A stretch of DNA of 64,000 nucleotides. It comes from Oceanihabitans sp. 2_MG-2023 (lineage in GTDB: Bacteria > Bacteroidota > Bacteroidia > Flavobacteriales > Flavobacteriaceae). The stretch is taken from the NCBI RefSeq assembly GCF_030547245.1, contig NZ_JAUOQT010000010.1, positions 18,192 through 82,191 of the forward strand. Direction: 5' to 3'. The position numbers and the translations under genes are program-made. The notes below the pieces were generated by a model, which did not search any database, was not told the origin of the DNA, and saw only the letters and a list, made by a program, of their open reading frames with translations. Positions 8,839 through 18,337 of the stretch are shown in pieces (within the stretch, counting starts at the first letter, position 1; the number at the start of each line of letters is the position of its first letter).

Positions 8839-9729
8839 TTAGATATGTAAATAACAAAGGTAGCTTAATCTATATAAATCAAATAGGTATAAAGACGGTT
8901 TTTTTGAAAGTAAATTTTTTTCAAAAGAACCTTTAAACGTTCTATAAATAAAGGCAAATAAAAATGGAAGCTTTAATCTTTTTATACTAAAAAAGACTCT
9001 TGTAATTAAAGTATAATTTTTGGGTATTAAGTTTTGTTTTAAAAATAAATGTAAGGCGTCTACAGATTCAATAGATTTTTTTAAAAACAGACTGCTTTTT
9101 TCTAAACCTAAATGATAGGTTGGGTTTTCAATATGTTCGACTTTTATTTTATTTAATTTTAAATGGTAAGAAAATAAAGTGTCTTCATGTCTTAAGTTAG
9201 GAATGTCTTCATCAAAGGAAACTACATTAAAAACATCTTTTCTTATTAAAAAATTTAAGGTCAAAAAGCTTAAATAAATATTTTCGTTCCTTTTTTTAGT
9301 AGCTAATGCCTCTCGCTTTTTTCCGTAGGTCCAACGCAGTAAATGGTCATCGTCAGGCTTTTTTTTAGTATATAAAATGCCACCATAAATTACTTGCGAA
9401 GCTTTTGTTATAGCTTGTAAATAGGTAGCAATAAAATTGCTTTCTTTTGGTAATACATCTGCATCTAAAAAAAGTAACCATTCGTTTTTTGCCTCTTTTG
9501 CTAAAAGATTCCGAATAGCGCTTCTACCAATATTTTTTTCAAGTATTAAATATTGAGCGTTTTCTAAATTATTTATTTCTTTATTAGCAGTAATAATATT
9601 TTTATCTGTCGAACCATCATCATAACATAATATTTCAAAATCTACAGATAGCTGTTTTGTTTGCGCATACACTTCTTCAACAAGTGCGCTAATGTTATAG
9701 TTGTATGTAGGAATTAAAATAGAGAGCAT
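8839..9729 (-). CDS. GT2-family glycosyltransferase
   Basis: A 296-residue GT-A glycosyltransferase beginning LSILIPTYNYNISALVEEVY, with YDDGSTD and LLFLDADVLP as the donor-site motifs. The C-terminal third is basic and has a hydrophobic patch (LPFLFAFIYRTFKG) that may contact the membrane. It is first in a two-gene minus-strand unit with the GT2 at 7897. The upstream region is shared divergently with the beta-helix gene. Substrate unknown. Confidence 0.85.
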   Translation of the reverse strand: MLSILIPTYNYNISALVEEVYAQTKQLSVDFEILCYDDGSTDKNIITANKEINNLENAQYLILEKNIGRSAIRNLLAKEAKNEWLLFLDADVLPKESNFIATYLQAITKASQVIYGGILYTKKKPDDDHLLRWTYGKKREALATKKRNENIYLSFLTLNFLIRKDVFNVVSFDEDIPNLRHEDTLFSYHLKLNKIKVEHIENPTYHLGLEKSSLFLKKSIESVDALHLFLKQNLIPKNYTLITRVFFSIKRLKLPFLFAFIYRTFKGSFEKNLLSKKPSLYLFDLYRLSYLCYLHI

Positions 9730-9777
9730 GAATGCTTGTTAGATTTGTTCAAAACTAACAAAAATAATGTAATCTGT

Positions 9778-9806
9778 TTGCTATTGGTATAGTAATTGTA
9801 ATTTTG
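9778..9806 (+). promoter_or_regulatory. Promoter TTG-N18-TAATTTTG, possibly leaderless
   Basis: A TTG (9778-9780) lies 18 bases from TAATTTTG (9799-9806), matching the Bacteroidota -33/-7 arrangement. The expected transcription start falls at or next to the ATG at 9812, which predicts a leaderless or nearly leaderless mRNA for the beta-helix protein. Confidence 0.55.
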
Positions 9807-9811
9807 TTACT

Positions 9812-11422
9812 ATGAATAAAATTTATCTAACCTTATTATCAGTATTAATTGTTGCTGTTGGCTATGCGCAACAAGAGTTTCATGTGTTTCCAGAAGACCA
9901 TAAAACGTCGCCAGGAACAGCTACTGGCAATGGTACTTTGCAAAACCCTTGGGATCTGCAGACCGCATTAAAACAATCTATTAAGGTGGTTAAAGGAGGC
10001 GATACTATTTGGTTGCACGAAGGTGTGTATAATGGCAGGTATAATAGTACGCTTAACTGTACAATACCTAATACATATATAACGGTAAGTGCATACCAAG
10101 GGGAAAGCGTAATTTTAAATGGAAATGTTGCTTCAACAAAAGAACAAACATTAGGAATTCGAGGCGGACAAGTAATTTATAAAGATTTTGAAGTTACATG
10201 GTTAGGTGAATTTTCTAGAAATAAAAAAGATGCCAACTTCAAAAATCAAATCGCAGGTGTATATCATTTGTCGGGAAGAAACTGCAAGTTTATTAACCTT
10301 AAAATATATAATAATCCAGGTTTGGGTTTTGGCTCTTGGAAAAGTACAGGAGGAACTTTAATTACAGAGTGTTTTGTTTTTAATAATGGTGTAATTAATG
10401 AAAAAGGAAGAGGAGCAGGAGAAGGTTTTTATGTGCAGAATAAAAGTGAAGAAGAAAGAATTATAAAAAACAATGTTATTTTTAATAACTACTACAAAGG
10501 TATTGAGGTTTGGTCTGCAGGAAGAAAAGCAGATTTTGAATATGTGAAGAACATAACTTTAGATAATAATGTGATTTTTAATAGTGGTTTGCCTGCAAAT
10601 AAATATACGGTAGATAATATTATTGTAGCTTCAGATGATAGAAATGCCATAAACATTGCTAAAAATATTAAAGTAACCAATAACATATTGTACCACAATA
10701 CAAACTATCTAAAAAATGAGGTTAATGGAGATGCACCTTCTTTAACTTTAGGTTTTTACCACAAGTCACCAGTAGAGAATGTTGTGGTAGATAATAATAT
10801 TATTTTAGGAAGAAATAATGCACTCAGAATATTATACGCAAAAACATTAACCTTTAAAAATAATATTGTCTATACTGGTTATATGAATTTTACAAATTCC
10901 GTTTTTGATTTGGCAAAAAATAAAAACTGGAAGTTTAGTAACAATTTATACTACTCTAAAAATAACGATGCTTTTCGAATTAATAAAACAAACTATCCAC
11001 TTAACAAATGGAAATCCATGTTTAACATCGATATTAGTAGCCAGAAAAAACATATTGGTGCTTTTAATCTAAACAATGTTTTAGATATCACAAAAAGTGA
11101 ATATAAAAATAACAGCTTTCGAGTAGTACTTTTTAATAAGGAAGAACAAGACGTAGTTATCGATTTCTCGGAATATAATATCGAAAAAGGTAGCGCTTTT
11201 ACTATTACAGATGTTGAGGATTTAAACCATATTTTAAAATCTGGAACTGTAACGGAAGACTCTAAAATTACAGTGCCAATGCAGGCAGTAGATCCTTCAA
11301 GAAATAAAACATTAAATAATTTTGGCGTTTTTATTATTGAATTTAAGAAAGATAAACAATTAAAAGCAACTCCTTCTAAAAAAGAAAGTGGCTTAAAACG
11401 TTTTTTTAAGAGGTTGTTTTAA
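9812..11422 (+). CDS. Secreted right-handed parallel beta-helix protein
   Basis: The 536-residue protein has a clear Sec signal peptide with cleavage expected after GYAQ at about residue 19. The body resembles pectate-lyase-like or PbH1-repeat proteins: PGTATGNGTLQNPWDLQTAL near the start is typical of beta-helix N-caps. Many later coils contain N-rich turns such as VIFNNYYKGIEVW, NNVIFNSG and NNIIYT/NNIVYT-type strands. It could be a polysaccharide lyase, epimerase or carbohydrate-binding surface protein, and its place beside a polysaccharide locus fits glycan modification. The C-terminus is basic (KKESGLKRFFKRLF) and is not a type IX secretion sorting domain. Confidence 0.8.
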   Translation: MNKIYLTLLSVLIVAVGYAQQEFHVFPEDHKTSPGTATGNGTLQNPWDLQTALKQSIKVVKGGDTIWLHEGVYNGRYNSTLNCTIPNTYITVSAYQGESVILNGNVASTKEQTLGIRGGQVIYKDFEVTWLGEFSRNKKDANFKNQIAGVYHLSGRNCKFINLKIYNNPGLGFGSWKSTGGTLITECFVFNNGVINEKGRGAGEGFYVQNKSEEERIIKNNVIFNNYYKGIEVWSAGRKADFEYVKNITLDNNVIFNSGLPANKYTVDNIIVASDDRNAINIAKNIKVTNNILYHNTNYLKNEVNGDAPSLTLGFYHKSPVENVVVDNNIILGRNNALRILYAKTLTFKNNIVYTGYMNFTNSVFDLAKNKNWKFSNNLYYSKNNDAFRINKTNYPLNKWKSMFNIDISSQKKHIGAFNLNNVLDITKSEYKNNSFRVVLFNKEEQDVVIDFSEYNIEKGSAFTITDVEDLNHILKSGTVTEDSKITVPMQAVDPSRNKTLNNFGVFIIEFKKDKQLKATPSKKESGLKRFFKRLF

Positions 11423-12102
11423 CCTTTACGTTGTACAACTTCAAAAATCTGATTCTCATCACATTTTAAAGTCTTACTTGGGTATTTTAATAACAATGCA
11501 TAATCATGTGTTGCCATTAAAATAGTATTACCGTTTTTATTTATTTCTTGTAAAACTTCCATAACTTCAATACTAGTTTGCGGATCTAGATTTCCTGTTG
11601 GCTCATCGGCAAGTATTAGTTCAGGGTCATTAAGCAAAGCTCTAGCAATAGCAACTCTTTGTTGTTCTCCTCCAGAAAGTTCATGCGGAAATTTAAAACC
11701 TTTGGTTTTCATTGCAACTTTATCTAAAACCTCGTCTATTCTAGTTTTCATTTTAGCTTTGTCTTTCCAACCAGTAGCCTTTAAAACAAATAATAAATTG
11801 TCGTTAATGGTTCTATCTGTAAGTAATTTAAAGTCTTGAAAAACAACACCCAATTTTCGTCTTAAAAATGGAATTTCCTTTTCTTTTAGTTTTCGTAAGT
11901 CATAATCTACTATATGCCCTTGGCCTTCTGTTAAAGCTAAATCGCCATAAAGGGTTTTCATAAAACTACTTTTTCCAGAACCCGTTTTTCCAATCAAATA
12001 CACAAAATCACCTTTGTTTACTTCTACATTAACATCAGAAAGGACTAAGTTATTTCCTTGAAAAATAGAAACATCTTTTAATTGTAAAACAGGATTCGAC
12101 AT
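11419..12102 (-). CDS. ftsE: Cell-division ABC transporter ATPase FtsE
   Basis: This is an ABC ATPase of 227 residues, the FtsE length. Walker A is GKTGSGKS at residues 38-45, the signature is LSGGEQQ near 140, and Walker B is LILADEPTGN near 163, followed by the H-loop in MATHDYALL. The subgroup sequence (VVFQDFKLL, ADEPTGNLDP) is that of FtsE, which pairs with FtsX to regulate peptidoglycan hydrolases at the septum. No ftsX is adjacent, which is common in this phylum. Its last 4 bases overlap the end of the convergent beta-helix gene. Confidence 0.85.
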   Translation of the reverse strand: MSNPVLQLKDVSIFQGNNLVLSDVNVEVNKGDFVYLIGKTGSGKSSFMKTLYGDLALTEGQGHIVDYDLRKLKEKEIPFLRRKLGVVFQDFKLLTDRTINDNLLFVLKATGWKDKAKMKTRIDEVLDKVAMKTKGFKFPHELSGGEQQRVAIARALLNDPELILADEPTGNLDPQTSIEVMEVLQEINKNGNTILMATHDYALLLKYPSKTLKCDENQIFEVVQRKG

Positions 12103-12294
12103 ATAGTATTTTGGTTTTAAGAGTTGTAAATGTATTATTAATAAATTAAAAGTGAAAAGTTATAATTTAAAAGTTTTCTTAAAACGAAGACTTCTCAATA
12201 TTTCTGTGTCTAATAATTAGTAAACAGCACTAATTATTAATAACTCGGTGTATAATTATAACAAAATTCTAACGTTATCATTTATATATTGATT

Positions 12295-12302
12295 TATATT
12301 TG
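12295..12302 (+). promoter_or_regulatory. -7 promoter box TATATTTG
   Basis: TATATTTG matches TAnnTTTG and lies 24 bases before the ATG of the TPR gene, a plausible position for its promoter. No convincing -33 TTG at the right spacing. Confidence 0.45.
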
Positions 12303-12326
12303 ATTCTTGAATAAAAAACATAGTCC

Positions 12327-15300
12327 ATGACTAGAAAAAACCTTTATATATTTCTCCTTGCTATTGCTTGTAGTTTTCAAATAATAGCGCAACAATCTGC
12401 AGCATATACTAATGATTTAGTAGCGTATCAAAAAGCACTTAGTTTATATAATAATCAACAATATCTGGCAGCTCAGTCTTTATTTAATCAAATAAAAAAA
12501 ACAGCAAAAACAGATGTGTTACAAAGTAATTGTGCATTTTATATTGCTAATTGTGCAGTGCGTTTAAACCAACAAAATGCAGATCAGTTAATCGAAGATT
12601 TTGTAGCAAAGTATCCAACAAGTACCAAACGAAATACAGCATATGCAGATGTAGCAGATTATTATTTTGTTAACGAAAAATATGCACATGCTAAAAAATG
12701 GTATGATAAAGTGGAAGAAAGCGGATTGGCTAGATCAGAAAAAGAACGCTATAACTTTAATAATGGCTATGTTGCTTTTGTAACTCAAGATTATAAAACT
12801 GCAAGAGAGTATTTAAGTCGTGTAGAAAATTCAGGAAGATATGGAGCGCAAGCAAAATATTATATCGGTTTTATGGCTTATGAAAATGATGATTATGACA
12901 AGGCAAATGAATACTTTAATCAGGTAGGAGAAGAAGAAAAATACAAAGAAAAACTTTCCTATTATCAAGCAGATTTACATTTTAAACTTGGCAAGTTTGA
13001 AGAAGCAATTACATTAGCAAAAGAACAACTACCAAATAGTGATGAAACTGAAGTGTCTCAACTCAATAAAATTATAGGCGAAAGTTATTTTAATCTAGAA
13101 AAATATGCTGAAGCTATTCCATTTTTAACCAAATACGAAGGAACTCGTGGTAAATGGAATAACACAGATTATTACCAATTAGGTTACGCTTACTACAAAC
13201 AAAAAGACTATGACAAAGCAATAAGTGAGTTCAATAAAATAATAGGAGGTAATAATAGTGTAGCGCAAAATGCATACTATCATTTAGGAGAAAGCTATGT
13301 AAATGTTAATAAAAAACAACAGGCTTTAAATGCGTTTCGTAATGCTTCCGAAATGGATTACGATTTAAAAATTCAAGAAGATGCGTGGTTAAACTATGCG
13401 AAAATTAGTTACGAAATAGGAAATCCCTATCAATCGGCTCCGCAGGTATTAGCTGCTTATTTAGAAAAATATCCAGAGACATCTTATAAGAGTGAAATGG
13501 AAACTCTACTAATAGATTCTTATATCACATCTAAAAACTACAAGGAGGCTTTAAAATTATTAGAAGGAAAAAAAAGTTTTGAAAATAAAGTCGCTTATCA
13601 AAAAGTAACCTTTTATAGAGGGATCGAATTGTATAACGATAGTAAATATCAAGAAGCAGAAAGCCTTTTTGATGCTTCATTAAAAGAACCACAAGATGCT
13701 AAATATACTGCAAGAGCTACTTTTTGGAAAGCAGAAACAGATTATAATCTTTCTAATTTTGAGGATGCTTTAGTCGGTTTTAAACAGTTTGAACAGCAAA
13801 CTTCTGCATCTCAAACACCAGAAATTACCAATTTAGATTACAATATTGCATACACGTATTTTAAACAGAAAAACTACACACAAGCAACACCGTATTTCAA
13901 TCAGTTTATTACTAAAAGAAAAGAAGATCCGGTTAGGAGGAATGATGCATACCTTCGTTTAGGGGATGGTTATTTCGTTTCTAGTCAATATAACGAAGCA
14001 ATTCAAGCATATAATAAAGCCATTCAAATTGGAGAAATAGAATCCGATTATGCATTTTTTCAAAAAGCATTAAGTGCTGGTTATGCAGGAGATGCTGCGA
14101 AAAAGATTTCCGAATTAGAAACTTTTATTTCGAAGTATCCAAAATCTACTTTACGAGATGATGCTATGTACGAATTAGGTAATTCTTATGTAAAGGCTGG
14201 CAATACTGAAAAAGCAATGCAGTCTTATAACCGTTTAAATAGCGAATATAATAGTAGTGTATTCGTGCCAAAAGCACTTTTACGCCAAGGATTAGTGCAT
14301 TATAATGCCAGCGAAAATGATCCTGCTTTAGTGAAGTTTAAACAAATTGCTGCAGATTTTCCAAGTACACCAGAAGCTAATCAAGCTGTGGCAACTGCAC
14401 GTTTAATTTATATAGATACTGGTAGAGTCGACGAATACGCGTCTTGGGTGCAAACATTAGATTATGTAGAAGTTACAGATGCCGATTTAGATAATACAAC
14501 CTACGAAGCAGCAGAGAAGAAATATTTAGACAATAATACAAATCAAGCAATCCAACAATTTAATGTGTATTTAAATCAGTTCCCAAACGGATTACATGCT
14601 TTACAATCGCATTTTTATATCGCAGAATTATATTTTAAAAAAGATTTAAAAGAAACTGCTATTCCTCATTTTCAATATGTAATCGATGCTTCGCAAAGTG
14701 AATTTACCGAAGAATCTTTATTGCGTTTAGCACAAGTGCATACCGAAAATAAAAATTGGACTGCAGCTATACCTGTGCTAAGTAGGTTAGAAACAGAAGC
14801 TAGTTTTCCGCAGAATGTTATTTTTGCACAATCTAATTTAATGAAAGCAAATTACGAGTTAGAACAGTATAATGAAGCGGTCGCTTACGCGGAAAAAGTA
14901 CTATTAAAAAATGGCTTAGATAATAAAATTAAAAGCGATGCACATGTTATTATTGCTCGTTCTGCAATAAAAACAGGAGACGAAGCAAAGGCAAAAACGG
15001 CTTATGCACAAGTAGCGCTTACCGCAACAGGAGAAACTGCAGCAGAAGCATTATTTTACAACGGGTATTTTGAAAATAAAGCTGGAAGTTATAAAGCATC
15101 TAACGTAACCATGCAACGATTAGCAAAAGATTATTCGGGTTATAAATACTATAGTGCAAAAGGATTAGTTGTTATGGCGAAAAACTATTATGCTCTGGAC
15201 GATGCCTTTCAAGCAACTTATATTCTAGAAAGTGTAGTTAAAAATTTTGCAAGCTATTCCGATGTTGTTACAGAAGCACAAACCGAATTAAACAAAATAA

Positions 15301-15347
15301 AAACGGAACAAGCAAAAACAAATGCTTCTGTTGTACCAGAAGATTAG
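12327..15347 (+). CDS. Large periplasmic tetratricopeptide-repeat protein
   Basis: A 1006-residue protein with a Sec signal peptide (cleavage near IIAQ, about residue 22) followed by TPR units along nearly the whole length. Typical TPR spacing of aromatic and small residues is seen in YYQLGYAYYKQKDYDKAISE, AYYHLGESYVNVNKKQQALN, AYLRLGDGYFVSSQYNEAIQ and ALFYNGYFENKAG. TPR superhelices scaffold protein complexes. The next gene on the same strand, starting 89 bases downstream, encodes an outer-membrane barrel, so the two are probably one transcription unit and perhaps partners. Function is not established from sequence. Confidence 0.85.
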   Translation: MTRKNLYIFLLAIACSFQIIAQQSAAYTNDLVAYQKALSLYNNQQYLAAQSLFNQIKKTAKTDVLQSNCAFYIANCAVRLNQQNADQLIEDFVAKYPTSTKRNTAYADVADYYFVNEKYAHAKKWYDKVEESGLARSEKERYNFNNGYVAFVTQDYKTAREYLSRVENSGRYGAQAKYYIGFMAYENDDYDKANEYFNQVGEEEKYKEKLSYYQADLHFKLGKFEEAITLAKEQLPNSDETEVSQLNKIIGESYFNLEKYAEAIPFLTKYEGTRGKWNNTDYYQLGYAYYKQKDYDKAISEFNKIIGGNNSVAQNAYYHLGESYVNVNKKQQALNAFRNASEMDYDLKIQEDAWLNYAKISYEIGNPYQSAPQVLAAYLEKYPETSYKSEMETLLIDSYITSKNYKEALKLLEGKKSFENKVAYQKVTFYRGIELYNDSKYQEAESLFDASLKEPQDAKYTARATFWKAETDYNLSNFEDALVGFKQFEQQTSASQTPEITNLDYNIAYTYFKQKNYTQATPYFNQFITKRKEDPVRRNDAYLRLGDGYFVSSQYNEAIQAYNKAIQIGEIESDYAFFQKALSAGYAGDAAKKISELETFISKYPKSTLRDDAMYELGNSYVKAGNTEKAMQSYNRLNSEYNSSVFVPKALLRQGLVHYNASENDPALVKFKQIAADFPSTPEANQAVATARLIYIDTGRVDEYASWVQTLDYVEVTDADLDNTTYEAAEKKYLDNNTNQAIQQFNVYLNQFPNGLHALQSHFYIAELYFKKDLKETAIPHFQYVIDASQSEFTEESLLRLAQVHTENKNWTAAIPVLSRLETEASFPQNVIFAQSNLMKANYELEQYNEAVAYAEKVLLKNGLDNKIKSDAHVIIARSAIKTGDEAKAKTAYAQVALTATGETAAEALFYNGYFENKAGSYKASNVTMQRLAKDYSGYKYYSAKGLVVMAKNYYALDDAFQATYILESVVKNFASYSDVVTEAQTELNKIKTEQAKTNASVVPED

Positions 15348-15436
15348 TTTTGTTACAAGCTATAAGCGTTAAAAAAAAAAAGGTCATGCTAAGCCAAGTT
15401 ATAGCATTTCATCGTTCAAATAAATATCAAAAAGAT

Positions 15437-17194
15437 ATGCGAAAGCAAAAAAATAAAATTCTAATTTTTATCCTAACCATTGTTTCTACATTAGGTTTTT
15501 CACAAGAAAGAGAACAGGATACTCTAAATCCAGATGTTATTCAAGTTGTAAAACCATATACTCCTTCTGTTTCCGATGCATTTAAAGTAAAAGAAATTCC
15601 GTCTTTAGATGATGCAACGACTACTACAAAAAAGGAAATTAAATACAACATTTTTTCTTTTCCTGTGGCTTCTACATTTACTCCTGCAAAAGGAAAAGCT
15701 GCTGTTGTAGATAAAGAAGAACCTGCAAAATTGTATGATAATTATGCCACTTTAGCAGGAGGTATGTATACTTCTATTTTAGGTGAAGTATATTTAAATC
15801 ATGCCTTTAGTAGAACCGAAAGTGTTGGTGGTTATGTGAGTCATCATTCATCACAAGGCGGAATTAATGATATTCTTTTAGACGATAATTTTTCGAATAC
15901 TAAAGTAAGTGCTAATTACTCTAGAAATGAACGCGATTTAGCATGGAATATTGAAGGCGGATTTCTACACCAAAAATACAACTGGTACGGCTTGCCGCAA
16001 CCTTTATATAATAAAGATGCTGCCGATGCTATTGGAGATGTAGATCATGCTTTTTTAGGCTTTAATCTTGGAGCAGATGTTGCCTTTACAGATTCGTATA
16101 TAAACGAAGCCAGTATTTTATATAGACGTTTTGGAGACAATAATAGTTCTGGTGAAAATAGATTGTTAATCCAAACTAACGGAGATATCTCTATTCAGGA
16201 TTTAGATTTTAATATTGGCTTACAAGTAGATTACTTAGGAGGGAAATTCGATAGAAATTATGCTATAGATGAAGAATTAAAATATGGAAACTTTAATATT
16301 GGTATTTCGCCAACGTATCAATTAATTAAAGAGGATCTAACCCTAGACTTAGGAGTTTCTTTCTTCTATTTAAACGATACAGAATATGGAGATAATAAAT
16401 TTTTCATCTATCCTAATATAAAAGCTTCGTACAGAATGGTAGATGAAATTTTAATCGCTTATGGAGGAATTAAAGGAGACTTAATTCAAAACACTTATTA
16501 CGATTTTGCGCAAGAAAACCCATTTGTATCTCCAACATTATTTATAACACCAACCGATCAAAAGTATAATGTTTTTGTAGGTTTAAAAGGGAAAGTGGCT
16601 AATGGTGTAAATTATAATATTGATGGAAAATATAGTAGAGAAAACGATAAAGCAATGTATAGAAATAATTTGGTTCCTTACGGGTTTGATGCCGATGAAG
16701 CATACCAAAATGGAAATTCTTTTGGAATCGTTTACGATGATGTTTCTACCTTTTCAGTTTCAGGAGAAATAAATGCAGACCTAAATCGTAATTTTACATT
16801 AGGTGTTAAAGCGGCATATTTTTCTTATAATGTAGATCAAGAAGCGGAAGCATGGAATCTTCCAAACTTTAAAGCAAATCTGTTTTTAGATTATCAAATT
16901 ACCAAACAGTGGTTTGCAGGTGCAAATTTATTTTTTGTAGGAGAACGTAAAGGGTTAGCCGGTTTTAATGATATTGACAATCCGTTGTTTGTAGATTTAT
17001 TAAATCCTACAGAAACTATCTCTTTAAAAAGTTATTTTGATGCTAATGCACACGTTGGTTATCATATTAACGATAGATGGTCTGCATTTGCTAAAATAAA
17101 TAATATTGCAAACCAAGAATACAATCGTTGGCAAAACTATCCCGTACAAGGGCTTCAGTTTTTAGCAGGAGCAACTTATAAATTTGATTTTTAA
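15437..17194 (+). CDS. Plug-less TonB-receptor-like outer-membrane barrel
   Basis: From the ATG at 15437 the protein has 585 residues and a signal peptide ending LGFSQ. A short acidic and Pro-rich linker follows (PDVIQVVKPYTPSVSDAF), then about 480 residues of alternating aromatic/polar beta-strands, ending in FLAGATYKFDF, a typical C-terminal outer-membrane strand with terminal Phe. The barrel resembles the C-terminal domain of TonB-dependent receptors, but there is no room for a plug domain. An earlier in-frame TTG at 15350 would bury the signal peptide and is rejected. It follows the giant TPR gene, suggesting an outer-membrane complex. Confidence 0.75.
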   Translation: MRKQKNKILIFILTIVSTLGFSQEREQDTLNPDVIQVVKPYTPSVSDAFKVKEIPSLDDATTTTKKEIKYNIFSFPVASTFTPAKGKAAVVDKEEPAKLYDNYATLAGGMYTSILGEVYLNHAFSRTESVGGYVSHHSSQGGINDILLDDNFSNTKVSANYSRNERDLAWNIEGGFLHQKYNWYGLPQPLYNKDAADAIGDVDHAFLGFNLGADVAFTDSYINEASILYRRFGDNNSSGENRLLIQTNGDISIQDLDFNIGLQVDYLGGKFDRNYAIDEELKYGNFNIGISPTYQLIKEDLTLDLGVSFFYLNDTEYGDNKFFIYPNIKASYRMVDEILIAYGGIKGDLIQNTYYDFAQENPFVSPTLFITPTDQKYNVFVGLKGKVANGVNYNIDGKYSRENDKAMYRNNLVPYGFDADEAYQNGNSFGIVYDDVSTFSVSGEINADLNRNFTLGVKAAYFSYNVDQEAEAWNLPNFKANLFLDYQITKQWFAGANLFFVGERKGLAGFNDIDNPLFVDLLNPTETISLKSYFDANAHVGYHINDRWSAFAKINNIANQEYNRWQNYPVQGLQFLAGATYKFDF

Positions 17195-17347
17195 GACAAG
17201 CTGTCCTACTAAAAACGGATTCAAAATCTAAAAATCGAAACTCAAAAGGGTTTTAAAATATAAGCGTTCTATTTTTGAATACTTTTCTTGTTTAACTTAA
17301 TAACACCATTTTGATTCATTCTTTTTTTAAGTTAAATTGTATTGCGT

Positions 17348-17747
17348 ATGGACATTATAGTCAGGAAAAGTATACTCGCCTTTTTATTAATATTCTTTGG
17401 TAATTATGAAAAAGAATAAGTAGACATTGTAATCACGAAAGCAAAGCGTACACTGTTAATCCTAACTTTGAAAACGCATACGCTTTTGCCATAAAAGAGG
17501 AGAAGTTTGTAGGACTAGGAAGCACAAACGATATGTATTGGGCAGAAGAACGCTTAGGAAAAGAAACTTTAAAGAAATGACTATTTGGGAAGCTTAAGCT
17601 AATTTTGTAGATCGAGAAAAAGGAAGCATTGAAACTGGAAAGTATGCAGATTTTATTATATTAGATAAAGATATCATGCAAGTTGCTGTTCAAGAAATCC
17701 CTAAAATTAAAGTACAACAAACTTTTATAGGTGGCGTGGCACAATAA
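17348..17747 (+). pseudogene. Decayed amidohydrolase (deletion, stop and frameshift)
   Basis: Two ends of a metal-dependent amidohydrolase survive. The 5' end encodes a hydrophobic leader (ATG at 17348), an in-frame TAA, then VDIVITKAK, a frameshift, and YTVNPNFENAYAFAIKEEKF with VGLGSTNDM. The 3' end, in another frame, reads GSIETGKYADFIILDKDIM then VQQTFIGGVAQ and a stop at 17745. Both are classic N- and C-terminal segments of the YtcJ/imidazolonepropionase-like family. The catalytic barrel of several hundred residues between them is missing, so the gene is dead by deletion plus point lesions. Confidence 0.8.
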
Positions 17748-17782
17748 TTGCTTTCTTTGTAAAAATATTTATTAACTAAGAT

Positions 17783-17802
17783 TACCGCTTTCGCGGAAAG
17801 TA
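17783..17802. repeat. Palindromic element CCGCTTTCGCGG
   Basis: An inverted repeat centred on CCGCTTTCGCGG sits 3 bases before the start codon of the DUF2059 gene. A related hairpin, TTCCGTTTTCACGGAA, lies at 57426-57441 before the DUF3467 gene. Its nature, operator or dispersed palindromic repeat, is undetermined. Confidence 0.5.
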
Positions 17803-17805
17803 AAC

Positions 17806-18336
17806 ATGAAAAAAATATACACATTTATACTAGCATTAATTATAACTACAACAACTTTTGCACAAGTAGATGCCTATAGTGAAGATGTAAAACAATGTAT
17901 TAAAAGCAATGGTACCTATGATTATTACGAAAATGTAGTAGACCAAATGTTTTCTATGCTACAAGAACAATATGCTTCTCAAGAAGTTCCTGCATCGCTT
18001 TGGACCGAACTTAAAGGTCTTAAAACAGAATCTTTAGAAGAACTAAGCCAAATGGTAGTTTCTGCTTATCGTGGCCATTTTACACACCAAGATGTAAAAA
18101 ACATGAACGCTTTATACGCTACCAAAGCTGGACAGAATATGTTTAAAAAAGCAGAAAACCTTACCGAAGGTGATAAAGTAGCTTTAACCGAATTTTATAG
18201 AAGTGATACCGGACAAAAAATCACAGGTTCTCAAGACTCTATGAATGCATCTATGAGCCAGATTTCGGAAATGTGGAGTAGTGGTTTTTATAGAACAATT
18301 GTAGATAAACTAAGTGAAAAAGGATTTAATTTGTAA
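17806..18336 (+). CDS. Secreted DUF2059-family protein
   Basis: A 176-residue protein with a signal peptide (cleavage near TTFAQ). The mature part is helical, with LSQMVVSAYRGHFTHQDVKN and AFYATKAGQ-like sequence (NALYATKAGQNMFKKAENL), the hallmark of DUF2059 proteins: FT..D...L..FY.T..G......P. Function of the family is unknown; proteins are periplasmic or outer-membrane-associated. The stop codon is one base from the ATG of the next small secreted protein, so the two are an operon. Confidence 0.82.
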   Translation: MKKIYTFILALIITTTTFAQVDAYSEDVKQCIKSNGTYDYYENVVDQMFSMLQEQYASQEVPASLWTELKGLKTESLEELSQMVVSAYRGHFTHQDVKNMNALYATKAGQNMFKKAENLTEGDKVALTEFYRSDTGQKITGSQDSMNASMSQISEMWSSGFYRTIVDKLSEKGFNL

Positions 18337-18337
18337 G

